Assembly (NCBI RefSeq): GCF_007993815.1
Contig: NZ_VJWE01000016.1
Coordinates: 62,001 to 126,000, forward strand
Length of the DNA: 64,000 nt
Reading direction: 5' to 3'
DNA from: Acidovorax delafieldii
Lineage (GTDB): Bacteria > Pseudomonadota > Gammaproteobacteria > Burkholderiales > Burkholderiaceae_C
Part shown: positions 28,301 through 35,713 of the stretch, in pieces
Position numbering within the stretch: position 1 is the first letter of the stretch
How the letters are laid out: every line of letters begins with the position of its first letter
Notes under the pieces: generated by a model
What the model saw: only the letters and a program-made list of their open reading frames with translations
What the model was told of the DNA's origin: nothing
Databases searched by the model: none
Made by a program: the position numbers and the translations under genes

Positions 28301-28912
28301 GAGACCGGGCTGATCCTGCCCATCGGCCTGTGGGTGCTGCAGACCGCCTGCAGCCAGCTGCGCCGCTGGCAGGACCACCCTGCCACGGCCGACCTGCAAC
28401 TGGCGGTGAATGTGAGCGCGCGCCAGTTCCGCCAGGCCGACTTCATGGAGCAGGTGGTGGCCGTGCTGCGGCAGACCGGCGCGCGGCCCGACCGCCTGAA
28501 GCTGGAGCTGACCGAGAGTCTGGCGCTGGACAACGTGGACGACACCATCGCCAAGATGAATGCACTGCGCGCGCTGGGCCTGCGCTTTTCGATGGATGAC
28601 TTTGGCACCGGCCAGTCGTCGCTGTCGTACCTCACGCGGCTGCCGCTGGACCAGCTCAAGATCGACCAGAGCTTTGTGCGCAACATTGGCATCCAGCACA
28701 CCGACGCGCTCATCGTGCAGACCATCATCGGCATGGCGCAGAGCCTGGGCATCGACGTGATTGCCGAGGGGGTGGAGACCGAGGCGCAGCGCGCGTTTCT
28801 GGAGCGCCACGGCTGCACGCTGTGGCAGGGCTACCTGTTCAGCCGCCCGGTGCCCATCGAGGTGCTGGAGCACCGGCTGCACAGTGGGCTGGGCTGGCAG
28901 GTGTCCACGTAG
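25355..28912 (+). CDS. Cache-HAMP-PAS-GGDEF-EAL cyclic-di-GMP enzyme
   Basis: 1185 residues. ATG 25355 has AAAGGT upstream and leads into helix 1 (about 15-34); a periplasmic double-Cache-like sensor runs to about 285, helix 2 to about 309, then HAMP and three PAS-like modules (ENLAITLLSIGDGVIATDAQG; TALSSDWYWEQDAQF; IAFESQEGMIVTDAD). The GGDEF domain is intact (RLGGDEF near 826) with an inhibitory RxxD site (REGD) five residues before it. The EAL domain has EVL in place of EAL (near 958) but keeps NVSARQF, LELTES, DDFGTGQSS, LKIDQSF and AEGVET. Both synthesis and breakdown of c-di-GMP are possible. It is divergent from the copper operon. Confidence 0.92.
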   Translation: MPSWVAGMWSTLSARIRWLVLWATLPAVLLVVYQARAHRTDAIAAAEERALQTLQSVAATQQRLIQNTRQFLQQLAAMPQVHDPSVPQCGRYLAEVLSLNATYVNIGVPRADGELLCNARPLKAPVNVANRPYFQQTISGRDFAVGSFQVDRAAQVASVNFAYPVIPPGTQEVVAAAVAVVSLEWWSRRLTDLGLPDGAVARVSDPEGRVLARYPPDASELGAPFADAEFRALVLQTPQGQRQRYRPDGAPELVVFQPLIEAGGKPVATMSLAVPLDDLYAAANSRMWTEMAFLLGGLVLSFAVAQVGVRRGVMRPLRRLMHATDELAEGRYVSRVPATGLQELTELGRRFDRMALTRQKAEAELRQSEENLAITLLSIGDGVIATDAQGRITRMNVVAERLTGWPLAQAMGQPLPEVFRIINTGTREPQVDPVQLVMDRGQVVALSNHTTLQARHGAEYHIADSAAPIRNSQGQIVGVVLVFSDVSESYRVRRKLEDNEARFRTLTALSSDWYWEQDAQFRLTHVEGRADDRLVQEAALHMGKTRWELAAPGMSDALWEEHRALLERHQEFRDFEFERRDQQGCSYWVSISGTPVFDDDGVFCGYRGVGKDISARKRDENELRIAAIAFESQEGMIVTDADTLILRTNHAFSRITGYGADEVVGRRTSLLASGHHDKAFFDAMWASLASTGEWKGELWNRCRSGEVNLHFMAITAVTDQHGVLTHYVATLNDITQSAAAAREIEHLAFYDPLTHLPNRRLMMDRLQQAFATSARAGLQGALLCLDLDHFKTLNDTLGHDMGDVLLQQVAQRLTACVREGDTVARLGGDEFLVLLEDLGALATDAAEQAQMVGEKILAALNQPYQLASHHVHSTTSVGAVLFSGQAQTVEDVVKHADLAMYAAKTAGRNGIRFFDPRMQAAVTARAALENDLRTALEQGQFTLHYQVQVGCGKHVVGAEVLIRWNHPARGMVPPFEFIPLAEETGLILPIGLWVLQTACSQLRRWQDHPATADLQLAVNVSARQFRQADFMEQVVAVLRQTGARPDRLKLELTESLALDNVDDTIAKMNALRALGLRFSMDDFGTGQSSLSYLTRLPLDQLKIDQSFVRNIGIQHTDALIVQTIIGMAQSLGIDVIAEGVETEAQRAFLERHGCTLWQGYLFSRPVPIEVLEHRLHSGLGWQVST

Positions 28913-28955
28913 AAGGTGTGTCTCTGCAGGGCGCTCAACCGCCCTTGGCCGGGGC

Positions 28956-29594
28956 CTACACCGCCATGTAGCGGCCCGGCCGGTGGTTCATGGCCAGCAC
29001 CAGGTTGAGCGCCACGGCGCCCGCAATGGACCAGGCCACGCGCATGGGCTCCACCGTCCACAGGGCCAGCAGCACGATGCAGCAGTCCACACCCATCTGC
29101 ACCTTGCCTGCGCGCCAGCCGTAGCGGTCCTGCAGGTACAGCGCCGCAATGCCCACGCCGCCCAGGCTGCAGCGGTGGCGGAACAGCACCAGAAACCCCG
29201 TGCCGGTGATCAGCCCGCCCGCAATGGCGGCATACAGCGGCTGCAACTGCGCGAACTGCAGCAGTTGCGACTGCAGCTCGGTCAGCAGCGACAACAGCAG
29301 CACCGCGATGAAAGTCTTGACGGTGAAGGCCCGGCCCAGCTTGCGCAGCGCCAGCCAGTAAAACGGCAGGTTGAGCACAAAGAAGATCTTGCCAAAGCCA
29401 ATGCCCGTGGCGTAGTGCAGCAAAAACGCCAGCCCCGCCGTGCCACCCGTGAGCAACCCCGCGCTGGTGAAAAACGCCACCCCCACCGAGATGAGCAGCA
29501 CCCCGGTGAAGATGGCCACGGCGTCTTCCGTCAGGCTGTGGGGCACGACCAGCGGGGCGGGGGCTGTGGGGGCGGCAGGGGAGCGGGATGGCAT
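28956..29594 (-). CDS. YitT-family membrane protein
   Basis: 212 residues with five to six membrane helices (AVAIFTGVLLISVGVAFF; FGKIFFVLNLPFYWLAL; FIAVLLLSLLTEL; CIVLLALWTVE). The block LLTGGTAGLAFLLHYATG and the later TGTGFLVLFRHRCSLGGVGI are the YitT (DUF161) signatures. The usual cytoplasmic DUF2179 tail is absent, as in many short proteobacterial members. Function of the family is unsettled. Start 29594 is the last Met before the first helix region. Confidence 0.85.
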   Translation of the reverse strand: MPSRSPAAPTAPAPLVVPHSLTEDAVAIFTGVLLISVGVAFFTSAGLLTGGTAGLAFLLHYATGIGFGKIFFVLNLPFYWLALRKLGRAFTVKTFIAVLLLSLLTELQSQLLQFAQLQPLYAAIAGGLITGTGFLVLFRHRCSLGGVGIAALYLQDRYGWRAGKVQMGVDCCIVLLALWTVEPMRVAWSIAGAVALNLVLAMNHRPGRYMAV

Positions 29595-29752
29595 GGGCAA
29601 AGGGCAAAAGGATGAAGGCTGTGCTCGCGGCCCCCGGGGCAGAGGGCGGCGCACAGGCATGGGATTGGACCATGCAAGCCCCATGCCGGGCTTGTCGTGC
29701 GTCAACTTCCGGGTGCCAGCTTGCCATCGCACCAGTCAGCCGGATACTCCTG

Positions 29753-29790
29753 ATTTGATAGCTGCCAGCGCATATGATTCAAGCGCCAGC
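29753..29790 (-). repeat. Dispersed repeat, copy 3 (inverted)
   Basis: Minus-strand copy of the repeat core (TGGCGCTTG, ATCATATGCGC, TGGCAGCTATCAAAT). Its end runs into the last codons of the SRPBCC-DUF3703 gene (stop at 29779). Confidence 0.6.
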
Positions 29791-30660
29791 ATCGGTTTTT
29801 GGCTGAAATTGGGTGGCCGATAGGCTGGCAGCTGCCAACGCACCGTCGATCAGCTGCGTGATGTGCGGCTGCGGCGCCATGGGCGCCAGCGCACTGACCT
29901 GCGCCCGGCCCGTGTTGCCGATGGGCAGCCGCGCCAGCGCGTGGCCCAGGGGCACCAGTGCCAGCCGCAGTACCTGTCCGCCGGCCTCGCGCAGGTCGCG
30001 CAACTGCAGGGCGTAGCGCAGCATGGCCCTGTGTGATCGCCAATGCTGGGACAGCGTGGTCTGCCCCAGCACGTGCGCGGCCTCCAGCCAATGCCAGCGG
30101 GTGGCTGGCGGTGCGTTGGCATCGCGCGCAAACGCAGTCAGCAGGTGGTCGAACGCGCGCTCCCTCTGCAAGGGGTCAGCCCTGCGTGCTGCAGCGTGGT
30201 GCGCCGCCAGCTGGCGCCAGCGCCGTTGTCGGTGCCGGTAGAACACCTGGGCAAACGCCGCGCTCAGGGGCGTCATCAGCCAGGGCAGGTGGCGCGCGAC
30301 CACGTCGATGTCGTCGGTATAGAGCGTGCGGCCGTCTGGCAGCGGCTGCAGCGTGATGCGGTGGTCCCAGCGCCGCATCAGCGTGCCCTCGCCGTTGTCG
30401 CGCAGCGTGGGCCAGGCACCGGCCTGGGCAGATGGCTCGATGGAGATGCGCACGGTTTGCGAGCCCATGGGCAGCAGCCCCAGCAGCCGCATCTGCAACG
30501 GCAGATCACCGGGAGACCAGTGGGTGGGCCAGGGCGCGCCGCCAGGGCGCTTGAACCGCACCAGAGGCGCCGTGATGTGGCGGAACACTGATGTGCTTTG
30601 CAGTTGCGCAGCCACCCATTCGGGCGGTGCATGGAGCGGAGTGGACAGGCGTACGCGCAT
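29779..30660 (-). CDS. SRPBCC-like domain fused to DUF3703 domain
   Basis: 293 residues in two parts. Residues 1-155 resemble a START/SRPBCC ligand-binding domain of the cyclase/dehydrase type (MRVRLSTPLHAPPEWVAAQL ... LMRRWDHRITLQPLPDGRT ... VVARHLPWLMTPLSAAFAQVFYRHRQ). Residues about 170-285 match DUF3703: HWLEAAHVLGQ, RSHRAMLRYALQLRDLREAGGQ, and LPIGNTGRAQVSALAPMAPQP. DUF3703 proteins are usually separate small genes near heavy-metal exporters, and a CDF exporter lies three bases upstream here. The final residues are encoded within a repeat copy. Role unknown; co-transcription suggests a part in metal response. Confidence 0.72.
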   Translation of the reverse strand: MRVRLSTPLHAPPEWVAAQLQSTSVFRHITAPLVRFKRPGGAPWPTHWSPGDLPLQMRLLGLLPMGSQTVRISIEPSAQAGAWPTLRDNGEGTLMRRWDHRITLQPLPDGRTLYTDDIDVVARHLPWLMTPLSAAFAQVFYRHRQRRWRQLAAHHAAARRADPLQRERAFDHLLTAFARDANAPPATRWHWLEAAHVLGQTTLSQHWRSHRAMLRYALQLRDLREAGGQVLRLALVPLGHALARLPIGNTGRAQVSALAPMAPQPHITQLIDGALAAASLSATQFQPKTDAGA

Positions 30661-30663
30661 GGA

Positions 30664-31326
30664 TCAGTGCCCGTGTGCTGCGGGGACGCCGACGGTGCTG
30701 GCCAGCTCCTGCCGCGCGTGGCGGATCACGCTCCAGCCGCCGCTGATGGCCAGGCCCGCCATGACGGCCGCCACCGCCAGGTCGGGCCAGGCCGTGCCCG
30801 TGCCCAGCACCCCCAGCGCGGCCGCCATCACGGCCAGGTTGCCCAGCGCGTCGTTGCGCGTGCATAGCCACACGCCGCGCATGTTGGCGTCGCCCTCGCG
30901 CCAGGCGTAGAGCAGGGCGGCTACACCCAGGTTGGCCGCCAGCGCCAGCAGGCCCACGCCACCCATGGTGAAGGGCTCGGGCGGAACCCCTTGCCACACC
31001 CCCCAGGCCACCCGGCCGATCACGAACACGCCAAACGCCAGCATGCTGGCGCCTTTGAGCAGTGCGGCGCGTGCGCGCCAGGTCAGCGCCATGGCCAGCA
31101 CCCACAGCGACAGGCCATAGTTGGCCGCATCGCCCAGAAAGTCGATGGCGTCGGCCAGCAGCGACGCCGAGCCCGAGTGGGTGCCCGCGCCCAGTTCCAC
31201 CACAAACATGGCGGCGTTGACGACGAGCGCAATCCACAGTATGCGGCGGTAGCGCGGGTCTGCGCTGGCGGGGGCATCGTGGCTGTGGCCGGGGGCGCTG
31301 TGGTCGTGATGGCAATGGGCGGACAT
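30664..31326 (-). CDS. Cation diffusion facilitator family metal exporter
   Basis: 220 residues. A His-rich N-terminus (HCHHDHSAPGHSHD) precedes six predicted helices. The CDF metal-site motifs are DAIDFLGD in helix 2 (Asp-x3-Asp instead of the His-x3-Asp of zinc carriers) and TRNDALGN in helix 5. The chain stops after helix 6, so the usual cytoplasmic dimerisation domain is missing, as in the short DmeF/CzcD-like group. It should export a divalent metal from the cytoplasm by proton exchange. AGGAG lies eight bases before the ATG. It is divergent from the MerR-type gene with an operator between them. Confidence 0.88.
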   Translation of the reverse strand: MSAHCHHDHSAPGHSHDAPASADPRYRRILWIALVVNAAMFVVELGAGTHSGSASLLADAIDFLGDAANYGLSLWVLAMALTWRARAALLKGASMLAFGVFVIGRVAWGVWQGVPPEPFTMGGVGLLALAANLGVAALLYAWREGDANMRGVWLCTRNDALGNLAVMAAALGVLGTGTAWPDLAVAAVMAGLAISGGWSVIRHARQELASTVGVPAAHGH

Positions 31327-31371
31327 GGTGTTTTCTCCTGGCGGTTTTGGAAAGCGATGGCATCATTGGAA

Positions 31372-31392
31372 ACCTTGAAGTCACTTGAAGGT
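31372..31392. promoter_or_regulatory. Candidate MerR-type operator in divergent promoter
   Basis: Imperfect palindrome ACCTTGAAG-TCA-CTTGAAGGT between the CDF gene and the MerR-type regulator gene. On the minus strand a TTGACC lies at its upstream edge with about 19-20 bases to a weak -10, the long spacing typical of MerR-controlled metal promoters. This would drive the exporter gene. Confidence 0.5.
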
Positions 31393-31399
31393 CAAGCCC

Positions 31400-31864
31400 A
31401 TGGATCCCCACGCTGCACAGTTCCGCATCGGCGAGGCCGCCCAGCAGTCCGGCGTGTCGGCCGCCAATATCCGGTACTACGAAAAAGAGGGGCTGCTGCC
31501 GCCCGGTGCGCGCGGCGACAACAGCTACCGCCTGTACAGCAGCGCCGACGTGCACCAGCTGCGGTTTATCCGCCTGTGCCGCGCCATGGACATGTCGCTG
31601 GACGAGGTCAGGACCTTGCTGGCGCTGGACTGGGACAGCAAGACGGACTGCCATGCCGCCTGCGACACGCTGGATGCACACCTGGTGCATGTGCGCACCC
31701 GCCTGGCCGAGCTGCAGGCGCTGGAGGCCGACCTGCAGGCGCTGCGCAGCCGTTGCGATGGCGCGGACGCCACCTGCCACATCATCGAAGCGCTGCATGC
31801 GCGGGCTGACGCGCAGCCAGTGGGCGTCAACGCCCCTCCCGGCCAGGGCAAGCGCCATGTGTGA
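31400..31864 (+). CDS. MerR-family metal-responsive regulator (CadR/PbrR type)
   Basis: 154 residues from ATG 31400 (AAGGT upstream; an earlier TTG at 31385 lies within the operator and is less likely). MerR HTH: FRIGEAAQQSGVSAANIRYYEKEGLLPP, then SYRLYSSADVHQLRFIRLCRAMDMSLDEV. The metal-binding part has DCHAACDTLDAHLVHVRTRL and a C-terminal loop CDGADATCHIIEAL, the Cys pattern of Cd(II)/Pb(II)-responsive CadR/PbrR proteins; the extra N-terminal Cys of PbrR is absent (NIRYYE preceded by SAA). It probably activates the divergent CDF exporter gene in response to a divalent metal. Confidence 0.85.
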   Translation: MDPHAAQFRIGEAAQQSGVSAANIRYYEKEGLLPPGARGDNSYRLYSSADVHQLRFIRLCRAMDMSLDEVRTLLALDWDSKTDCHAACDTLDAHLVHVRTRLAELQALEADLQALRSRCDGADATCHIIEALHARADAQPVGVNAPPGQGKRHV

Positions 31865-31901
31865 GCAGTTGTTGTACGGCGCGGCTGCGTGTGTGCTATT
31901 T

Positions 31902-31945
31902 GCTATCTAATTGATAGCTACTTGGGCATATGTTTGTAGCGCTAT
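31902..31945 (-). repeat. Dispersed repeat, copy 4 (inverted)
   Basis: Contains the palindrome GCTATC-TAATT-GATAGC followed by TACTTGGGCATATG and TAGCGCTA. It lies between the MerR-type gene end and the MlaE-like gene. Confidence 0.72.
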
Positions 31946-32021
31946 CGCCCGAAAATGGCCCAAATATCTCCAGAAGCCTGTCATGGGCTGCCCTGGCGCA
32001 TGCCCCCGCTATGATCCGCCC

Positions 32022-32822
32022 ATGATCTCGCGCCTTCCCGGCCTCTCCCTGCCCGAACGTGTGTGGAACACGGCGCGGCGCTGGGCGGTGGCCTGGTGGC
32101 GCATCCTGTACCTGGGTGCGGTGGTGCTGGTGCTGGTGTTGTCGCCGTCCAGCTACGGCAAGGGCACCCGCCGCGCGCTGGCCCGGCACCTGTATCTGGA
32201 CACGGCGCCGGTGCTGCTGGGTTTCACGGTGCTGGCGGCGCTCATCAGCCTGGTGCTCACGCGCATTGTGGTGGTCACGGCGCTGAGCTACGGGCTGTCG
32301 CGCTATGCGCTGGAGATGGTGATCCGCGTGCTGGTGCTGGAGCTCATCCCGCTCACAGCCGCCTTGTTTGTGGCCATGCGCTGCACCATTCCCAACGGCT
32401 CGCAACTGGCGCACCTGCGGCTTGCGGGCCGGTTCGAGGCGCTGCGCCGCCAGGGCTCCGACCCCGTGCGCATCGAACTGCTGCCCCGCGTGATTGCCGG
32501 GGTGTTTGCCTGCGTCACGCTGGCTGCGCTCAGTTGCGTGGTGGCGCTGGTGCTGGCGTACCTGGGGGTGTACGGCTTCAACATGGCGGGGCTGCCGAGC
32601 TATACGCGCATGTTCGGCCAGGTGTTTTCGCCCAGCGTGACCATGGTGTTTGTGCTCAAGACCCTGTTCTTCAGCCTGGCCGTGGCGCTGATCCCCATGG
32701 CTGCCGGGCTGTATGACAGCGGCGAACGCACCCAGCCCGACTCGGAACTGGGCGGCCTGGCCCGCATGTTTGCGGTGCTGCTGCTGATCGAGGTGGCCTC
32801 GCTCATGGGCAACTACTACTGA
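32022..32822 (+). CDS. MlaE-family ABC transporter permease
   Basis: 266 residues with five to six membrane helices (ILYLGAVVLVLVLSPSSYG; LDTAPVLLGFTVLAALISLVLTR; FACVTLAALSCVVALVLAYLGV; FFSLAVALIPMAAGLY). The central segment LELIPLTAALFVAMRCTIPNGSQLAHLR followed by GSDPVRIELLPRVIAG is the MlaE/Ttg2B-family block that couples to the ATPase. These permeases move lipids between inner membrane and periplasm. It is followed by a MlaD-like gene and a lipoprotein gene, but no ATPase gene lies next to it. Confidence 0.85.
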   Translation: MISRLPGLSLPERVWNTARRWAVAWWRILYLGAVVLVLVLSPSSYGKGTRRALARHLYLDTAPVLLGFTVLAALISLVLTRIVVVTALSYGLSRYALEMVIRVLVLELIPLTAALFVAMRCTIPNGSQLAHLRLAGRFEALRRQGSDPVRIELLPRVIAGVFACVTLAALSCVVALVLAYLGVYGFNMAGLPSYTRMFGQVFSPSVTMVFVLKTLFFSLAVALIPMAAGLYDSGERTQPDSELGGLARMFAVLLLIEVASLMGNYY

Positions 32823-32862
32823 CGGCCCGCGCCGGTCGCACCCACCCGCATAAACCCACGAC

Positions 32863-33876
32863 ATGAACGACCATCCTCCTCACCCATCGCATGGCCCCGC
32901 CGGGGCCGACGCGCCTCCGGTCGAGACCCTGCGCCCGGTGGCCTATCTGGAACTCAAGGCTGCGGCGCTGCTGCTGTTCACCTTGGCCCTCATCGTGGGT
33001 TCGGGCCTGTACCTGCTGTATGCGCGGGGTGCTTTTGAGCCCACGCAGATGCTGGTGCTGACGGCCGATGACTCCGAGGGCGTGGTGGTGGGCATGGACA
33101 TGACCTTCTCGGGCTTTCCCATTGGCCGCGTGCGGCGCATCGAGCTGGCCGAATCAGGCAATGCCCGCATCCTGGTGGACGTGCCCCGCAAGGACGCGCA
33201 CTGGCTGCGCGAGTCCAGCGTGTTCACGCTGGTACGCGGTCTGGTGGGGGGCACCAACATCCGGGCGTACTCCGGCATCCTGACCGACCCCGCACTGCCC
33301 GATGGCGCCGTGCGGCCGGTGTTGCGCGGAGATGCCACGGCGGAGATCCCGCAGCTCATGGCGACCGCGCGCGAGCTGCTGACCAACCTGAACGCCCTGA
33401 CGTCGCCCGACGCCGCGCTGGGCAACACCCTGACCAACGTCAAGGCCCTCACGGAGCGCCTGAACGGGCCGGGCGGCGCCCTGGGCGTGCTGATGGGCAA
33501 CGAAGCCGACGCGAAGAAGATTGTGGCCACGCTGGAGCGCACCAACGCGCTGCTGGCGCGCCTGGACGATATGGCCGCCCGCGCCGACAAACAGGTGTTT
33601 GGCAGCGAGGGCAACAAGGACGCGCTGGTGCCCGAGGTGCGCGCCACCGTGGCCCAGCTCAATGGTTTGTTGTCCGACACCCGCACCAGCCTCAAGAAGG
33701 TGGATGCCGTGCTGGTGGAGGCCCAGGCCATTGGCGCCAATGCCCGCGAAGCCACGACGGACCTGGGCGCGCTGCGCGCCGAGGTGGAAAGCAATCTGCG
33801 CAAGGTGGAAAGCCTGGTCAACGAGATCAACCGCAAATGGCCCTTTGCACGCGACACGGAGCTGAAGCTGCCATGA
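32863..33876 (+). CDS. MlaD-family (MCE domain) lipid transport protein
   Basis: 337 residues. One N-terminal membrane helix (AALLLFTLALIVGSGLYLLYA, about 34-54), then an MCE domain (QMLVLTADDSEGVVVGMDMTFSGFPIGRVRRIEL ... GTNIRAYSGIL), then a long helical tail with coiled-coil character (TNLNALTSPDAALGNTLTNV; LLARLDDMAARADKQ; SLKKVDAVLVEAQAIGANA) that in related proteins forms a lipid tunnel. The periplasmic substrate-binding part of an MCE-type lipid importer/exporter. Second gene of the MlaE-like operon; its stop overlaps the next start (ATGA). Confidence 0.88.
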   Translation: MNDHPPHPSHGPAGADAPPVETLRPVAYLELKAAALLLFTLALIVGSGLYLLYARGAFEPTQMLVLTADDSEGVVVGMDMTFSGFPIGRVRRIELAESGNARILVDVPRKDAHWLRESSVFTLVRGLVGGTNIRAYSGILTDPALPDGAVRPVLRGDATAEIPQLMATARELLTNLNALTSPDAALGNTLTNVKALTERLNGPGGALGVLMGNEADAKKIVATLERTNALLARLDDMAARADKQVFGSEGNKDALVPEVRATVAQLNGLLSDTRTSLKKVDAVLVEAQAIGANAREATTDLGALRAEVESNLRKVESLVNEINRKWPFARDTELKLP

Positions 33877-34562
33877 ACCCCTCTGCTGCACCTCGTTTGC
33901 GGGCTGCATTGCGGCTCCTGTCCATCGGCTGTGCCTTCGCATTGGCTGCGTGTTCCAGCCAACCCCCGGTGCCTGACTGGCAGATGAACGCCCAGGGTGC
34001 GTCCCAGAAGGCCATCGAGGCCTACCTGTCCGGCAACGCGCGCGTGGAGAAGCTCGAATGGGACCGGGCCCGCGCCGAAGTGGCGCGCACGGGGCGCCCC
34101 GATCTGCTGGCGCGCCTGGAGCTGATGCGCTGCGCGGCCCAGGTGGCGAGTCTGGTCACCGAACCGTGCGAGCGTTTTGAGGCCTTGCGCGCCGACGCCG
34201 CTGCGCCCGAGCAGGCCTACGCCGACTATCTGGCGGGCCGCGTGCAGGCCGGCCACGTGGCCCTATTGCCACCGGCGCAGCGTGCGGTCGCCACGGCAGG
34301 CAACGCTGCCACCTTGGCAGGCATTGCCGACCCCCTTTCGCGCTTGGTGGCGGCGGGCGTGTTGTTGCAGACGGGGCACGCCAGCCCGGCAGTCATCGCC
34401 ACAGCCACCGATACCGCGTCGGCACAGGGCTGGCGCAGGCCGCTGATGGCATGGTTGCTGCTGCAGGTGCAAAGGGCAGAGGCTGCTGGGGACACTGCGG
34501 CAGCCGATGCGTTGCGCCGTCGCGTGGGGGTGGTGGAGCAGTCGGGGTCTACGTCTCGATAG
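33873..34562 (+). CDS. Predicted lipoprotein of MCE operon
   Basis: 229 residues. Signal peptide with lipobox LAACSS (Cys about 28), so a lipoprotein. The rest is almost all helical and Ala-rich (ASQKAIEAYLSGNARVEKLEWDRARAEVARTG; LLARLELMRCAAQVASL; AEAAGDTAAADALRRRV), resembling a helical-repeat scaffold, not the usual ABC-type auxiliary lipoprotein (LptE/MlaB-like). Translation is coupled to the MlaD-like gene. It probably works with that transporter; the exact role is unknown. Confidence 0.78.
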   Translation: MNPSAAPRLRAALRLLSIGCAFALAACSSQPPVPDWQMNAQGASQKAIEAYLSGNARVEKLEWDRARAEVARTGRPDLLARLELMRCAAQVASLVTEPCERFEALRADAAAPEQAYADYLAGRVQAGHVALLPPAQRAVATAGNAATLAGIADPLSRLVAAGVLLQTGHASPAVIATATDTASAQGWRRPLMAWLLLQVQRAEAAGDTAAADALRRRVGVVEQSGSTSR

Positions 34563-34699
34563 CGTTGGCCGCCACGCTAGGGAGGATGCAGGTAACGAGC
34601 CGTGGCGCGGGCAAAAAGCTGCCCCAGTTGCTTCAGCAACCGCCACTCAAGCCATTAGCCAGGCCGCCAGAAGCTGCATTGCCGCTGCTGGTGGCGTCG

Positions 34700-35077
34700 T
34701 CAGCGCAGGCGAGCCTGCAACTGGGTCTCGATGTCGTCTCGCTCCATGGCGAACTGCTGGGGGCTGATTTCGTTGGACTCCAGCTTGCGGGCCACAGACA
34801 GCAGCAGCACCGTGTTTTCGAGACGTGTGTCTTGTTGCAGGGAGGGGGGCAGGGCGGTCAGGCGGTCAAAGCTTTGCTTGTAAAGCTCGCTCCAGCTCAT
34901 GGCCCCTGCCTGGGCCTGGGCCCTGGCACCGTCGTACCAGCGCGAGAACTCGTCCAAGGCGTTGTCGCGGGGACTGGAACAGCCCGCCACAGCGGCCAGC
35001 AACACCATCGAACCCCAGAATTTCGGGGAGTGAATCAAGGAAAAACGGTTTGCAGAGATGCGAAAACGTGTGGTCAC
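34700..35077 (-). CDS. Small predicted lipoprotein
   Basis: 125 residues with a membrane segment ending in the lipobox VAGCSS (Cys about 33), after a rather basic n-region. The mature part is helical (DEFSRWYDGARAQAQAGAMSWSELYKQSFDRL; FAMERDDIETQLQARL). No domain recognised. It faces the MCE operon tail-to-tail. Composition and lipobox make it a real gene with good likelihood. Confidence 0.68.
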   Translation of the reverse strand: MTTRFRISANRFSLIHSPKFWGSMVLLAAVAGCSSPRDNALDEFSRWYDGARAQAQAGAMSWSELYKQSFDRLTALPPSLQQDTRLENTVLLLSVARKLESNEISPQQFAMERDDIETQLQARLR

Positions 35078-35224
35078 GATCGTCCTCCATTCCAGAATGC
35101 CACCGAAAAGTCCCGGTGTGCAGCGCCGAATGGTACTCCGATGCTATGCTTTTTGCTACTGTGTTGCTGTTTGGACCCACACGCACTGCAGCGCAGCGCC
35201 AGCCACTCCTGCACGCATCACAAC

Positions 35225-35410
35225 TCAGTGGTCCAGAAAGCTGGTGGACAAAATCTGGTCGAGCCCGGTAAGCCCGTGCGACATCGAATCCACAGACTGC
35301 ACGGCCACGTCCGGCATCAGCAATGACACCGCCGCCAGCACTGCCAGCACCACGGTTCCGATGAACGCTATCAATGCGCGCGCTCCCGGCGGTAAGGAAT
35401 GGCGTTTCAT
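35225..35410 (-). CDS. Small membrane protein (61 residues), unknown
   Basis: Short gene with a clear ribosome binding site (AAAAGGAC nine bases before the ATG). It encodes a basic N-terminus, one membrane helix (ALIAFIGTVVLAVLAAVSLLMP) and a short polar tail (VQSVDSMSHGLTGLDQILSTSF). Not recognised. The SD sequence lies within a small inverted repeat (CCTTTT/AAAAGG), which may fold over it. Confidence 0.5.
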   Translation of the reverse strand: MKRHSLPPGARALIAFIGTVVLAVLAAVSLLMPDVAVQSVDSMSHGLTGLDQILSTSFLDH

Positions 35411-35713
35411 GGTGAAGTCCTTTTGAAAAAAGGGGTGGGGGCCGCAATGACCTCCCGGTGCAACCTCAATGGCTGCTGGCTAGGATTTCAGCAAAGTGCC
35501 GCAGTTCCGCGTGTAAGACAAGTGCCATAACAGGGCTCCATGGGCAACTGTTACGGCCTGTTGCCTTTACAAACCTGCCAGAAACGTTCCGCGCCTTGCA
35601 AGCGTCCGGAGGTTCAGTTCAGGGCCTTGAGTGGGAGGCGGATGGAGTGCCAAGCGGACGGACTGCAGAGGGCTCCTGTCGAGCCGTCCAGCGGTCATCG
35701 CGGCATGCATAGA
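35411..35713. other. 303-bp intergenic stretch
   Basis: No convincing gene, RNA or repeat is seen apart from the leader of the 61-residue protein at its left end. It borders the hydrolase remnant and may contain further decayed sequence. Confidence 0.4.
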
